Shown one piece after another: positions 6,641 through 14,578 of a stretch of DNA of 14,611 nt. The notes under the pieces were generated by a model. That model was not told where the DNA came from, made no database searches, and saw nothing but the letters and a program-made list of their open reading frames with translations. Origin of the DNA: Agrobacterium fabrum (GTDB taxonomy: Bacteria; Pseudomonadota; Alphaproteobacteria; Rhizobiales; Rhizobiaceae); assembly GCA_003241215.1 (NCBI GenBank), contig QFOL01000073.1, positions 1 through 14,611 on the forward strand, read 5' to 3'. The position numbers and the translations under genes were made by a program. Within the stretch, counting starts at the first letter, position 1; each line of letters begins with the position of its first letter.

Positions 6641-6725
6641 TTAAAAGAGTGTGGGTTGAAGCAGCGGTTTTTGAGAGCCGTTTCAGCACCATGCATTCCC
6701 CAGTTGAATCAGAAAGGCAAGCGCG

Positions 6726-7346
6726 ATGGCGGGCGAAGGATCGATGGCGGAGAACCGGGAAGAGGCGGAGGCGCTGTCCGAGGTGATGGGCGATCTCGAA
6801 CGCCGGTCCGAGCGGTTCGGTGCGGCCCTGACCTCGGCCCTGCAGGCGGCGACGGCGGGCGGCAAAGGGCTGGACGATGTATTGCGCGGGTTGGGGCAGC
6901 GGCTGTCCGGCATCGCGCTCTCGGCCGGTCTGAAACCGCTGGAGGGCATGATCGGCAATGCCGTCAGCGGGCTGTTGAACGGCGGCGGTTCGCTCTTCGC
7001 TTTTGCCGATGGCGGTGTGCCGGGACGCGGCATCACGCCCTTTGCCGATGGCGGTGTGCCGGGACGCGGCATCACGCCCTTTGCCGATGGCGGTGTCGTT
7101 TCCAGCCCCGCCTTTTTTCCGATGGGCGGCGGACTTGGCCTGATGGGCGAGGCGGGGGCGGAAGCGATCCTGCCGCTGAAGCGCGGTTCGGATGGTGCGC
7201 TCGGCGTTGCCGCGCCGTCCGGCGGAGGCGGGGCGCAGATCGTTTTTAACGTGACGGCGACGGATGCTGCGAGCTTTCGGAAAAGCGAAGGGCAGATCGC
7301 CGCCATGCTGGCGCGCAGCGTCGGGCGCGGCCAGCGCGGATTGTGA
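6726..7346 (+). CDS. Short tail tape measure protein
   Basis: The 206-residue product is the tape measure, corresponding to RcGTA g11, which sets tail length and is ejected with DNA. Residues 1-90 are helical, with the LRGLGQRLSGIALSAGLKPLEGMIGNAVSGLL stretch typical of phage tape measure C-terminal regions. Then come glycine-rich FADGGV repeats (93-125), the common SSPAFFPMGGGLGLMGEAGAEAILPLKRG motif and a final INFNVT-like strand. The protein is short, as expected for the very short tails of GTA-like particles. The ATG at 6726 has AAAGG about 8 nt upstream; an ATG at 6744 with AAGGA 3 nt upstream is an alternative. Its natural upstream neighbour is displaced by the antisense DUF4160-DUF2442 pair. 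Confidence 0.88.
   Translation: MAGEGSMAENREEAEALSEVMGDLERRSERFGAALTSALQAATAGGKGLDDVLRGLGQRLSGIALSAGLKPLEGMIGNAVSGLLNGGGSLFAFADGGVPGRGITPFADGGVPGRGITPFADGGVVSSPAFFPMGGGLGLMGEAGAEAILPLKRGSDGALGVAAPSGGGGAQIVFNVTATDAASFRKSEGQIAAMLARSVGRGQRGL
7002..7096 (+). repeat. 39-bp in-frame tandem repeat in the tape measure gene
   Basis: Two identical 39-bp units at 7002-7040 and 7041-7079 are followed by a 17-nt partial third unit at 7080-7096. Each full unit encodes FADGGVPGRGITP (residues 93-105 and 106-118); the third gives FADGGVV. The copies are identical at the DNA level, so the duplication is recent or maintained by recombination. Copy-number change would alter the protein by 13 residues per unit without shifting the frame. 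Confidence 0.95.
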
Positions 7347-7402
7347 CGCACGCGCGTCCTCCCGCTTTTCAAGACCATCGAAAAGAATCCAGGAACAACG
7401 AC

Positions 7403-8041
7403 ATGGCGGCATTTCATGAAGTGCGGTTTCCGCTGCGGCTCGCGCTCGGGGTGAGCGGCGGGCCGGTGAGGCGGACGGATATCGTCAACCTGTCCAATGG
7501 CCGCGAAAGCCGCAACCAGCGCTGGAGGAACGCCAGACGTAGCTATGACGCCGGATCCGGTATCCGCTCAGTCGCCGATCTTTATGAGGTGCTCGCTTTT
7601 TTCGAGGCGCGGCGCGGCGAACTTTACGGCTTTCGTTTTCGCGATCCGGTGGATTTCAAATCCTGCCCGCCGGGGGAGACGCCCGCCGCGACCGATCAGA
7701 GGATCGGGACCGGCGACGGGATGACGGCCCGTTTTCAGTTGCTGAAGACCTATGCCGATGCGGGCGGCTCCTTCGTGCGGCGGATCGAGAAACCGGCCGA
7801 AGGCTCGGTCATGGTTTCGGTCGAGGGGGTGAAGGTCGAAGCGGCTGATGTGGCGGTCGATCATGTAACCGGAATGGTCGTGTTCCGTGCGGGGCGGGTG
7901 CCGCCCGCCGGTGTCGCGATCCGCGCCGGTTTCGAATTCGACGTGCCGGTCCGCTTCGGGATCGACCGTATCGACGTGAGCCTGACCGCTTTCGAGGCGG
8001 GCCGCATTCCCTCCATTCCACTGATGGAAATCCTGCCATGA
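7403..8041 (+). CDS. DUF2460 distal tail protein (RcGTA g12-like)
   Basis: This 212-residue protein matches DUF2460, the family of RcGTA g12. Clear signatures are the opening FHEVRFPLRLALGVSGGPVRRTDIV, the SNGRESRNQRWRNARRSYDAGSGIRS block, and AFFEARRGELYGFRFRDPVDFKS near residue 70. The C-terminal end PSIPLMEILP is also typical. The protein forms the distal tail ring between the tube and the hub. The ATG at 7403 is chosen over the upstream in-frame start at 7343 because AGGAA lies at 7391-7395 and the family N-terminus starts here. The hub gene starts inside its stop codon in an ATGA overlap. Confidence 0.92.
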   Translation: MAAFHEVRFPLRLALGVSGGPVRRTDIVNLSNGRESRNQRWRNARRSYDAGSGIRSVADLYEVLAFFEARRGELYGFRFRDPVDFKSCPPGETPAATDQRIGTGDGMTARFQLLKTYADAGGSFVRRIEKPAEGSVMVSVEGVKVEAADVAVDHVTGMVVFRAGRVPPAGVAIRAGFEFDVPVRFGIDRIDVSLTAFEAGRIPSIPLMEILP

Positions 8042-8922
8042 AAACCATTCCCGCCGCCCTTGCCGGGCATCTCGGGCAAGATGCGACGACCACATGCCAT
8101 TGCTGGAAGGTGACACTGAAGGAGGGTGCGGTGATCGGTTTTACCGATCATGACGAGACGATATCACTCGGTGGTCTGTCCTACCTTGCCGCCAGTGGCT
8201 TTTCGGCCAGCGATAGCGACGGCGAAACGGGGCTGGGCGCAGGCGCCGGGGAGGTGGCGGGCGGTTTTTCGAGCGAGGCGATTGCGGAGGACGATCTGGC
8301 CGCCGGGCGTTTCGATGGGGCGAGGGTGGAGCTTTTCCTTGTCAACTGGCAGGCGCCTGACCAGCATGTGCTGCTGAACCGGCGCGAGATTGGCGAGGTG
8401 ACGCGGGCCGGAGGGGCGTTTCGCGCCGAGCTGCGCAGCTTCGCCCATCGCCTCGGCCAGCCGCAGGGCAGGGTCTATGGGCGGCGCTGCGACGCCGTTC
8501 TTGGCGACAGGCGTTGCAGTGTCGATCTGGCTCGCTTTACCGGGCATGGCAGCGTCGCGGCGGTGGATGCCTCGGGCGGACTGCTCGTCTCCGGGCTCGA
8601 TGCCTTTGCCGATGGTTTCTTCAGCCGGGGAAAGCTGCGTTTTCTGATCGGCCCGCTCGCCGGCAAGGGGTTTGATCTCGACGGGCAGGAGCGGCGTGAC
8701 CACGGGGTGCTTCTGTCCTTCTGGCTGCTGCCGGAACAGCCGCCTTTGCCGGGAGATACGTTTTCCGTCACCGCCGGCTGCGACAAGAGTTTTTCCACCT
8801 GCCGTGCGAAATTCGCCAACCATCTGAATTTCCGGGGCTTTCCGCATCTGCCGGGGGCGGATTTCGCCTATTCCTATGCGGCGGGCGGCGAGAGCCATGA
8901 CGGCGGGGCGCTGTTTTCATGA
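8038..8922 (+). CDS. DUF2163 baseplate hub protein (RcGTA g13-like)
   Basis: The 294-residue protein fits the DUF2163/BR0599 family, corresponding to RcGTA g13, the baseplate hub. It starts MKTIPAALAGHLGQDATTTCHCWKVTLKEG, with an FTDHDETISLGGLSYLAASGF block near residues 38-60 and a terminal CRAKFANHLNFRGFPHLPGADF. Four cysteines, at 151, 160, 248 and 255, are placed as in the family; from memory, the RcGTA hub holds an iron-sulfur cluster at such a site, so this protein may too. Cys20 and Cys22 are additional. Both junctions are 4-nt ATGA overlaps, with DUF2460 upstream and the NlpC/P60 gene downstream, so the trio is translationally coupled. Confidence 0.92.
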   Translation: MKTIPAALAGHLGQDATTTCHCWKVTLKEGAVIGFTDHDETISLGGLSYLAASGFSASDSDGETGLGAGAGEVAGGFSSEAIAEDDLAAGRFDGARVELFLVNWQAPDQHVLLNRREIGEVTRAGGAFRAELRSFAHRLGQPQGRVYGRRCDAVLGDRRCSVDLARFTGHGSVAAVDASGGLLVSGLDAFADGFFSRGKLRFLIGPLAGKGFDLDGQERRDHGVLLSFWLLPEQPPLPGDTFSVTAGCDKSFSTCRAKFANHLNFRGFPHLPGADFAYSYAAGGESHDGGALFS

Positions 8923-9353
8923 GCGATACCGGCGAAAGAGTGCTGGCGCTCGCTCAAGGCTGGATCGGCACCCCCTATCGGCATCAGGCCTCGTTGAAGG
9001 GTGTCGGCTGCGATTGCCTCGGCCTCATTAGCGGCATCTGGCGCGACCTTTACGGCCACGAACCGGAATTGCCGCCGCCCTATGCGCCCGATTGGGCCGA
9101 ACGCGGCGGTGAGGACCGGCTGATGGCGGCGGCAAAACGCCATTTTCCGGCGGTGGCGGGCCTGGAAGAGGCAAGGCCGGGAGACCTGCTGCTGTTCCGC
9201 TGGCGGGCCGATGCGGCGGCCAAGCATCTCGGCATTCTGGCCGGTCCGCAGCATTTCATCCACGCCTATGAACAGGCGGCGGTGGTGCGTTCGGCGCTGG
9301 TGCCCGGCTGGCGGCGGCGCATCGCCGGCGTCTTCCGTTTTCCCGATCCCTGA
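8919..9353 (+). CDS. NlpC/P60 family tail peptidase (RcGTA g14-like)
   Basis: This 144-residue protein is an NlpC/P60 cysteine peptidase of the phage/GTA type (RcGTA g14), expected to cut peptidoglycan peptides during cell entry. The N-terminal ALAQGWIGTPYRHQASLKGVGCDCLGLISGIWRDLYG block is diagnostic. Cys33 in the DCLGL motif is the likely nucleophile, with His103 in AKHLGIL as the base and His115 in QHFIHAYE as a third polar residue. The start overlaps the hub stop by 4 nt. The length is that of a stand-alone tail peptidase with no signal peptide, which fits incorporation into the particle rather than secretion. Confidence 0.92.
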   Translation: MSDTGERVLALAQGWIGTPYRHQASLKGVGCDCLGLISGIWRDLYGHEPELPPPYAPDWAERGGEDRLMAAAKRHFPAVAGLEEARPGDLLLFRWRADAAAKHLGILAGPQHFIHAYEQAAVVRSALVPGWRRRIAGVFRFPDP

Positions 9354-9368
9354 TTTTTCGAGGCAAGC

Positions 9369-12300
9369 ATGGCGACAATCGTTTTTCAGGCGGCGGGCGC
9401 GGCACTCGGCGGCATTTTCGGTCCTTTGGGCGCGGTGATCGGTCGGGCGGCCGGGGCGCTGGTGGGCAATGCCATCGACCGCACGCTGCTTTCGAACGGG
9501 CGGACGGTAACGGGCGCGCGGCTCTCGACGGCGCGCATTCCGGGGGCGGATGAGGGAGCGGCGATCAACCGGCTTTACGGCGCAGCACGGATCGGCGGCA
9601 CGCTGATCTGGGCGACGCGTTTCGAAGAAAGCGTGGAGGTGGAGCGGCGCGGCGGCAAGGGCAATCGCGGCCCGAAAGTGGAGACCTTTCGGTATTACGC
9701 CAGCTTTGCCATCGGCCTGTGCGAAGGCGAGGCGGCAAGGGTGCGGCGCGTCTGGGCCGATGGGCGGGAACTGGACCTGAGTGCCGTGGAGATGCGCTTT
9801 TATCCCGGCAGCGAGACGCAATTGCCCGACCCGCTGATCGAGGCGAAGCAGGGGGAGGGCAATGCGCCGGCCTTTCGCGGACTGGCCTATGTGGTGTTCG
9901 AACGCCTGCCGCTCGACGGCTTCGGCAACCGCATTCCGCTCATGCAGTTCGAAGTGGTGCGGCCGGTCGGCCGGCTGGAAAAATCCATCCGCGCCATCAC
10001 CGTCATTCCGGGGGCAACGGAACATGGTTACGCCACCGCGCAGGTTTCCGAAAGGACGGGGATCGGCCAAAGCCGCATCATGAACCGCAACGGCCTGACC
10101 GCTTCGACCGACTGGGCTGCTGCGATCGATGAGTTGCTGGATATTTGCCCCAATCTTGAGAGCGTGGCGCTGGTGGTGAGCTGGTTCGGCACGGATATGC
10201 GGGCGGGGGAATGCCGCATTCTGCCGGGCGTGGAAGTGGCCGGCCGGGATGGGGAAACCACGCCATGGTCCGTCGCCGGCCTGTCGCGCGATGAGGCGCA
10301 TCCTGTCAGCCATCATGGCGGCGGCCCGGCCTATGGCGGCACGCCGAACGACGAAAGCGTGTTGCAGGCGATAGCCGATCTCAGGGCGCGCGGCCTTCGG
10401 GTGTGCCTTTACCCCTTCGTGATGATGGATGTTCCCATCGGTAATGGGCTGCCGGACCCCTATGGCAAAAGCGAGCAGGACGCCTATGCCTGGCGCGGGC
10501 GCATCACCTGCTTTCCCGCACCCGGCAGGGCCGGCTCTGCGGATCGCAGCGCGGGCGCAAGGGCGCAGGTTTCCGCCTTCTGCAACCGTGACGAAGGCTA
10601 TCGCCGCATGGTCCTGCACTATGCGGCGCTGGCGGCCCGGGCGGCCCAGGCGGGGGGAGTGGATGTCTTTCTGATCGGCTCGGAGCTGCGCGGGCTGACC
10701 TCGCTCAGGGACCAGAACGACGCCTTTCCCTTTGTCGGGGAATTGCTGCGGCTGGCGGGCGATGTGCGGGCGATATTGGGGCCGGCGGTGAAGCTGACCT
10801 ATGCGGCCGACTGGAGCGAATATTTTGGCCACCAGCCGGCGGACGGCTCGGGCGACGTGTTCTTCCATCTCGATCCGCTCTGGGCGAGCCCTGATATCGA
10901 CGCCATCGGCATCGACAATTACATGCCGCTTTCCGACTGGCGTGACGGGGATGCCGCAAACGGCAATCCTGACGGCATGACCGGGCCTGACGATGTGAGC
11001 GCCTTCCGCCGCGCCATGACGGCGGGGGAGGGTTTCGACTGGTATTACGCCAGCGATGCGGACCGCGCCGCGCGGCGGCGCACGCCGATTACCGACGGGC
11101 TGAAGGGCAAGCCATGGGTGTTCCGTTACAAGGACTTGCAAAACTGGTGGGGAAACCTCCATTACGACCGGGTGCGGGGAACCGAGAAAACCACGCCGAC
11201 GGCATGGGCGCCACGCTCGAAGCCCATCTGGTTCACCGAACTCGGTTGCCCGGCGGTGGACAAGAGCGCGACGCGCCCCAATGTCTTTCCCGATCCGAAA
11301 TCGGCGGAAAACGCCTTTCCCTATTTTTCCCGCCGCAACCGCGCCGACAGCCAGCAGCGACGGTTTCTGGAGGCGCATCTCGACCATTGGGGAAAGGGCG
11401 ATGCGGCGATGGTCGATGCAAACAGGGTCTATCTGTGGACCTGGGATGCACGGCCCTTTCCGGCCTTTCCGCAGAATGGCGCGGCCTGGAGCGATGGGGC
11501 GAACTGGCGCACCGGCCACTGGCTGAACGGGAGGCTGGGCACGGCAACGCTCGCCGATGCCATCGCCGCCATTCTCACCGATCACGGCTTTTCAGACTTC
11601 GACGTTTCCGCCGTCAGCGGCGATCTGGGAGGTTATGTGCAGGGCGACGTGACCTCGGCCCGCAACCTCCTGGAGCCGCTGATGGCGGCGTTTCAGGTGG
11701 ATGTGACGGAAGATGGCGGAACCCTGCGTTTCCGCTCCCGCAATATGGCGGTCCTGCCGGTCCGGGATATTACCGTGCTGGCCGATCTGGAAGACGAGCC
11801 GCTCTGGTCGGAAAATCGCGGCCATGACAGTGATTTCGCCGCTGAAGCCGTGCTGACGTCTTTCAACCCGGCGCTGGATTACGAGCAGGCAAGTGTACGG
11901 TCCCGCCGCATCGACAATGCCGGCAGCCGGGTGATGCGGCTCGATCTCAACGCCGCCCTGCCTGCGGAAACGGCGGAAGCCGCCGTCGAGGCGTTGTTGC
12001 GCGACAACCGGCAGGCGCGGCGCAGCCTGCGCTTTGCGCTGCCGCCTCGCGATATCGCGCTTGAACCGGGTGATTGTATCCGCCTGCCGGAAGGGGCCTT
12101 TCCGCCGGCGCCGGCAGGGCGGTTTCTGGTCAGCCGGATCGAGGACGGCGCGGTGCGGCAGGTGGAGGCGCGGGCCTTTTCCGCCGCCTTTCCGGTCTTT
12201 GCCGGCGGCGCGGAGGAACGGCGCAGCAGCGGCGCAAGCGGAGCGGAAGGTTTCGCGCCCGAGCTGCTGTTTCTCGATCTGCCCTACCTTGACGGCGCCG

Positions 12301-13178
12301 CGCCGGAGGATTCGGCGCGGATTGCGGCGCTTGCAAAGCCCTGGCGGCCAATCGTCATTTCCGCGTCGCCGGGCAGGGAAGGTTACCGGCAGCGCGTGCT
12401 GCTGGACCGGCCGGCGAGGATCGGCGCGCTGGCAATGCCGCTGACATCGGGCCCTTCCGGCCGTTTCGACCGGAAAAACACCGTTGTCGTCGATCTGCCC
12501 TTCGGCGAGGTGTCATCGGCCGGGGAGCTTTCGGTGCTGAACGGCGAGAACCGTCTCGCCGTCAGGGCGGTAAACGGCGTGTGGGAAATCGTCGCTTTCG
12601 CAAAGGCCGAGGAAATCGCACCCGCACGCTGGCGGCTCTCCGCTCTCCTGCGGGGGCTCGCCGGCACGGAAGACGCGCTCGCCGCAGGCGCGCCGAAAGG
12701 TGCGCCGGTGGTGGTTCTGGATGCGGCGGTGCAGCCGCTCGGTCTTGCCGCAAGCGAGCGCGGGCGACGCCTGAACTGGATTGCGGAGGCCGCCGGAATG
12801 GCGGGCGCGCCGAGCGGCCCTTTTGCCTTCGAGGGCGGCCTGCGGGCGCTGACACCGCTCGCGCCGGTGCATCTTGCCGCCGAGCGGCGCGGAGACGGCG
12901 TTTTCATCACGTGGAAACGCCGCGGCCGGGTTGAGGCCGATGGCTGGGACGCCGCCGAGATCCCGCTGGATGAGCCCTTCGAGCTCTATCGCGTCGAGGT
13001 GCTGGACGGAGAGACCGTGCGGCGCATGGTGGAGGTGCCGGAAACCTCGTGGTTTTACCCCCTTGCAGACGAACTCACAGATTTCCCGACCATGCGGGAT
13101 CACATTTCCGTGCGTGTCCGCCAGCTCGGCCGCGCGGTGCCCTCGGGCGTGGCGGCCAAGGCCGACCTCCCGATCTGA
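9369..13178 (+). CDS. GTA TIM-barrel tail-tip protein (RcGTA g15-like megatron)
   Basis: This 1269-residue protein is the largest in the cluster and matches RcGTA g15, the tail-tip protein. Residues about 5-40 form a glycine-rich hydrophobic segment (ALGGIFGPLGAVIGRAAGALVG). A GTA TIM-barrel, glycoside hydrolase-like domain covers about 380-720, with VDVFLIGSELRGLTSLRD near 428-445, DAIGIDNYMPLSDW near 514, WFTELGCPAVDKSATRPNVF near 620 and VYLWTWDARPFPAFP near 687. A phage-tail_3 type domain follows at about 790-950 and a beta-rich C-terminal region completes the tip. It begins 15 nt after the peptidase. Host recognition and wall penetration are the family roles. The frame is intact over its full length, arguing against decay of the cluster. 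Confidence 0.95.
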   Translation: MATIVFQAAGAALGGIFGPLGAVIGRAAGALVGNAIDRTLLSNGRTVTGARLSTARIPGADEGAAINRLYGAARIGGTLIWATRFEESVEVERRGGKGNRGPKVETFRYYASFAIGLCEGEAARVRRVWADGRELDLSAVEMRFYPGSETQLPDPLIEAKQGEGNAPAFRGLAYVVFERLPLDGFGNRIPLMQFEVVRPVGRLEKSIRAITVIPGATEHGYATAQVSERTGIGQSRIMNRNGLTASTDWAAAIDELLDICPNLESVALVVSWFGTDMRAGECRILPGVEVAGRDGETTPWSVAGLSRDEAHPVSHHGGGPAYGGTPNDESVLQAIADLRARGLRVCLYPFVMMDVPIGNGLPDPYGKSEQDAYAWRGRITCFPAPGRAGSADRSAGARAQVSAFCNRDEGYRRMVLHYAALAARAAQAGGVDVFLIGSELRGLTSLRDQNDAFPFVGELLRLAGDVRAILGPAVKLTYAADWSEYFGHQPADGSGDVFFHLDPLWASPDIDAIGIDNYMPLSDWRDGDAANGNPDGMTGPDDVSAFRRAMTAGEGFDWYYASDADRAARRRTPITDGLKGKPWVFRYKDLQNWWGNLHYDRVRGTEKTTPTAWAPRSKPIWFTELGCPAVDKSATRPNVFPDPKSAENAFPYFSRRNRADSQQRRFLEAHLDHWGKGDAAMVDANRVYLWTWDARPFPAFPQNGAAWSDGANWRTGHWLNGRLGTATLADAIAAILTDHGFSDFDVSAVSGDLGGYVQGDVTSARNLLEPLMAAFQVDVTEDGGTLRFRSRNMAVLPVRDITVLADLEDEPLWSENRGHDSDFAAEAVLTSFNPALDYEQASVRSRRIDNAGSRVMRLDLNAALPAETAEAAVEALLRDNRQARRSLRFALPPRDIALEPGDCIRLPEGAFPPAPAGRFLVSRIEDGAVRQVEARAFSAAFPVFAGGAEERRSSGASGAEGFAPELLFLDLPYLDGAAPEDSARIAALAKPWRPIVISASPGREGYRQRVLLDRPARIGALAMPLTSGPSGRFDRKNTVVVDLPFGEVSSAGELSVLNGENRLAVRAVNGVWEIVAFAKAEEIAPARWRLSALLRGLAGTEDALAAGAPKGAPVVVLDAAVQPLGLAASERGRRLNWIAEAAGMAGAPSGPFAFEGGLRALTPLAPVHLAAERRGDGVFITWKRRGRVEADGWDAAEIPLDEPFELYRVEVLDGETVRRMVEVPETSWFYPLADELTDFPTMRDHISVRVRQLGRAVPSGVAAKADLPI

Positions 13179-13212
13179 CATGTGCCTGAAAAACAACGCA
13201 AAGGATGAGATT

Positions 13213-13419
13213 ATGGACAGCAGCAAAGCATGGTATCAATCGCGCACCATCTGGGGCGCATTGATCGCGGTTTTCGCGCCGCTTTTCAGCATTGCCGGCC
13301 TTGACCTGCCCGCCGGCATGGAGGGCGAACTGGCCGAGGGCCTTGTCACGGTTGCGGGCGGAATTGGCGGCCTGATCGCGCTTTACGGCCGCCTTTCGGC
13401 GACCCGCGCCATCCGCTGA
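13213..13419 (+). CDS. Small two-helix membrane protein, possible holin-like
   Basis: This 68-residue protein has a charged N-terminus with an SKAWYQSRTIWGALIAV motif and two hydrophobic stretches at about residues 12-30 and 44-59, separated by the short charged loop EGELAE. A SxxWYQSxTIWGAL beginning occurs in short phage-associated membrane proteins and the topology suits a holin, but no functional residue proves it. The ATG at 13213 is preceded by AAGGATGAGA (13201-13210), a good ribosome binding site. It starts 34 nt after the TIM-barrel gene and is followed by a terminator-like hairpin, so it is probably the last gene of the cluster. A host membrane protein unrelated to lysis is the main alternative. 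Confidence 0.65.
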   Translation: MDSSKAWYQSRTIWGALIAVFAPLFSIAGLDLPAGMEGELAEGLVTVAGGIGGLIALYGRLSATRAIR

Positions 13420-13433
13420 GCGCCCCTGCCAGG

Positions 13434-13473
13434 ATGCCGTTCCCGCCATGCGCGCCTGCGGCGGGGGCGGCAT
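13434..13473 (+). terminator. Terminator-like hairpin closing the structural cluster
   Basis: The 14-nt arm at 13434-13447 pairs fully with 13460-13473, with two adjacent T-G wobbles in RNA and a 12-nt loop. A TCATTT stretch follows, so the U-tract is poor. The stem and its position 14 nt after the stop codon of the small membrane protein, and before feuN, support a terminator. Confidence 0.6.
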
Positions 13474-13477
13474 TCAT

Positions 13478-13505
13478 TTGCCATTCAGACGCTTTGCGCT
13501 ACATA
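13478..13505 (+). promoter_or_regulatory. Candidate sigma-70-type promoter of feuN
   Basis: TTGCCA at 13478-13483 and TACATA at 13500-13505 are separated by 16 nt and lie about 54 nt before the feuN start. The match to consensus is moderate. The location, just after the hairpin and ahead of feuN, is suitable, but alternative hexamers cannot be excluded. Confidence 0.35.
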
Positions 13506-13558
13506 TTCAGTCACAATAGGGTTCGAGACGCACCCGGTTTTTTGTGGAAGTTTGTAGA

Positions 13559-13813
13559 ATGGCATCACCTCTCATCATCGCGACGCTTGCAGCCGGGCTT
13601 TCCGGTTTCACGGCGCCCGAGGCTGATCTGCAGGGCCACTACATACTGGCTGCCAGCGATTGCGGCGCAGCCGTCGCCCGCGTCGTGCGCGAAACCGGCG
13701 GTCAGCTGCTTTCGGTCTATCCTTCCGGCGACGGTCAGTCCTGTGTCGTCACCGTTCTCGTCCAGGGCAATGGCGAGCGTCCGCGCAAGGTGACGATGCG
13801 CGTGCCGATGTAG
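13559..13813 (+). CDS. feuN: FeuN-like small periplasmic inhibitor of the FeuPQ system
   Basis: The 84-residue protein has an N-terminal hydrophobic segment (about residues 4-18) that reads as a signal peptide, then a small globular part with Cys35 and Cys62, which could form a disulfide. It stands directly upstream of an OmpR-type regulator and its kinase. In Sinorhizobium meliloti a small exported protein at this position, FeuN, restrains the sensor kinase FeuQ. The identification rests on size, export signal and location more than on a residue-level match. The ATG at 13559 has GGAAG at 13546-13550; an in-frame GTG at 13544 is a weaker alternative. The gene ends 93 nt before feuP. Confidence 0.72.
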   Translation: MASPLIIATLAAGLSGFTAPEADLQGHYILAASDCGAAVARVVRETGGQLLSVYPSGDGQSCVVTVLVQGNGERPRKVTMRVPM

Positions 13814-13906
13814 CTTGCCCGCATCGCCGAAATATCGGAAAACAATCCGACACATCTAGCATGACCGGCCACACGCGCGGGCCGGGACGGAAGGAAAGGG
13901 CGGACA

Positions 13907-14578
13907 ATGCGTATTCTCGTTGTTGAGGATGATGCCAATCTCAATCGTCAGCTGACCGATGCGCTGAAAGAAGCCGGTTATGTTGTCGATCAGGCATTCG
14001 ACGGCGAGGAAGGCCATTATCTCGGCGATACCGAGCCCTATGACGCCATCGTTCTCGATATCGGCCTGCCGCAGATGGACGGCATCACCGTCGTCGAAAA
14101 ATGGCGCGCTGCCGGCAAGGCCATGCCTGTCCTCATCCTCACCGCCCGCGACCGCTGGAGCGACAAGGTGGCGGGCATCGACGCCGGCGCCGATGACTAT
14201 GTGACCAAGCCTTTCCATGTCGAAGAGGTTCTCGCCCGTGTGCGCGCGCTCATCCGCCGCGCCGCCGGCCATGCTTCTTCCGAACTGGTGTGCGGCCCGG
14301 TCCGGCTCGACACCAAGTCTTCCAAGGCGACCGTCAACGGCACGACGCTGAAGCTCACCTCGCACGAGTTCCGGCTGCTGTCCTATCTCATGCACCACAT
14401 GGGCGAGGTCGTCTCGCGCACGGAGCTGGTCGAACACATGTACGATCAGGATTTCGACCGCGATTCCAACACCATCGAGGTGTTTGTCGGTCGTCTGCGC
14501 AAGAAGCTCGGTGTTGATCTGATCGAGACGATCCGTGGTCTCGGTTACCGGATGCAAGCGCCGGCAGATGCGAAGTAA
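13907..14578 (+). CDS. feuP: FeuP OmpR/PhoB-family response regulator
   Basis: The 223-residue protein has a receiver domain at about 1-120 and an OmpR-type winged-helix DNA-binding domain at about 128-219. The acidic pocket is Asp8-Asp9, the phosphoacceptor is Asp51 in VLDIGLPQMDG, and the switch residues are Thr79 and Lys101. The DNA-binding half shows LTSHEFRLLSYLMHH, the NTIEVFVGRLRKKLG recognition-helix region and a terminal IRGLGYRM wing. Length and location after the feuN-like gene fit FeuP of Sinorhizobium meliloti, which with FeuQ controls osmoadaptation genes including the cyclic glucan exporter ndvA. AAGGAAAGG at 13891-13899 supports the start. A 5-bp inverted repeat (TCGGA...TCCGA, 13835-13850) lies upstream and may be a regulatory site. 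Confidence 0.85.
   Translation: MRILVVEDDANLNRQLTDALKEAGYVVDQAFDGEEGHYLGDTEPYDAIVLDIGLPQMDGITVVEKWRAAGKAMPVLILTARDRWSDKVAGIDAGADDYVTKPFHVEEVLARVRALIRRAAGHASSELVCGPVRLDTKSSKATVNGTTLKLTSHEFRLLSYLMHHMGEVVSRTELVEHMYDQDFDRDSNTIEVFVGRLRKKLGVDLIETIRGLGYRMQAPADAK

Noticed and set aside
6641..6725. AT-rich gap with a possible promoter for DUF4160 or the tape measure gene
   Set aside because: No hexamer pair with good spacing was found on either strand; only the ribosome binding site of the tape measure gene is supported.
8874..11585. Very long open frame on the minus strand across the peptidase and TIM-barrel genes
   Set aside because: The translation is a compositional shadow of high-GC codon usage, rich in Arg, Pro and Gly with no recognisable domain. 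The plus-strand proteins have clear family motifs over the same bases.
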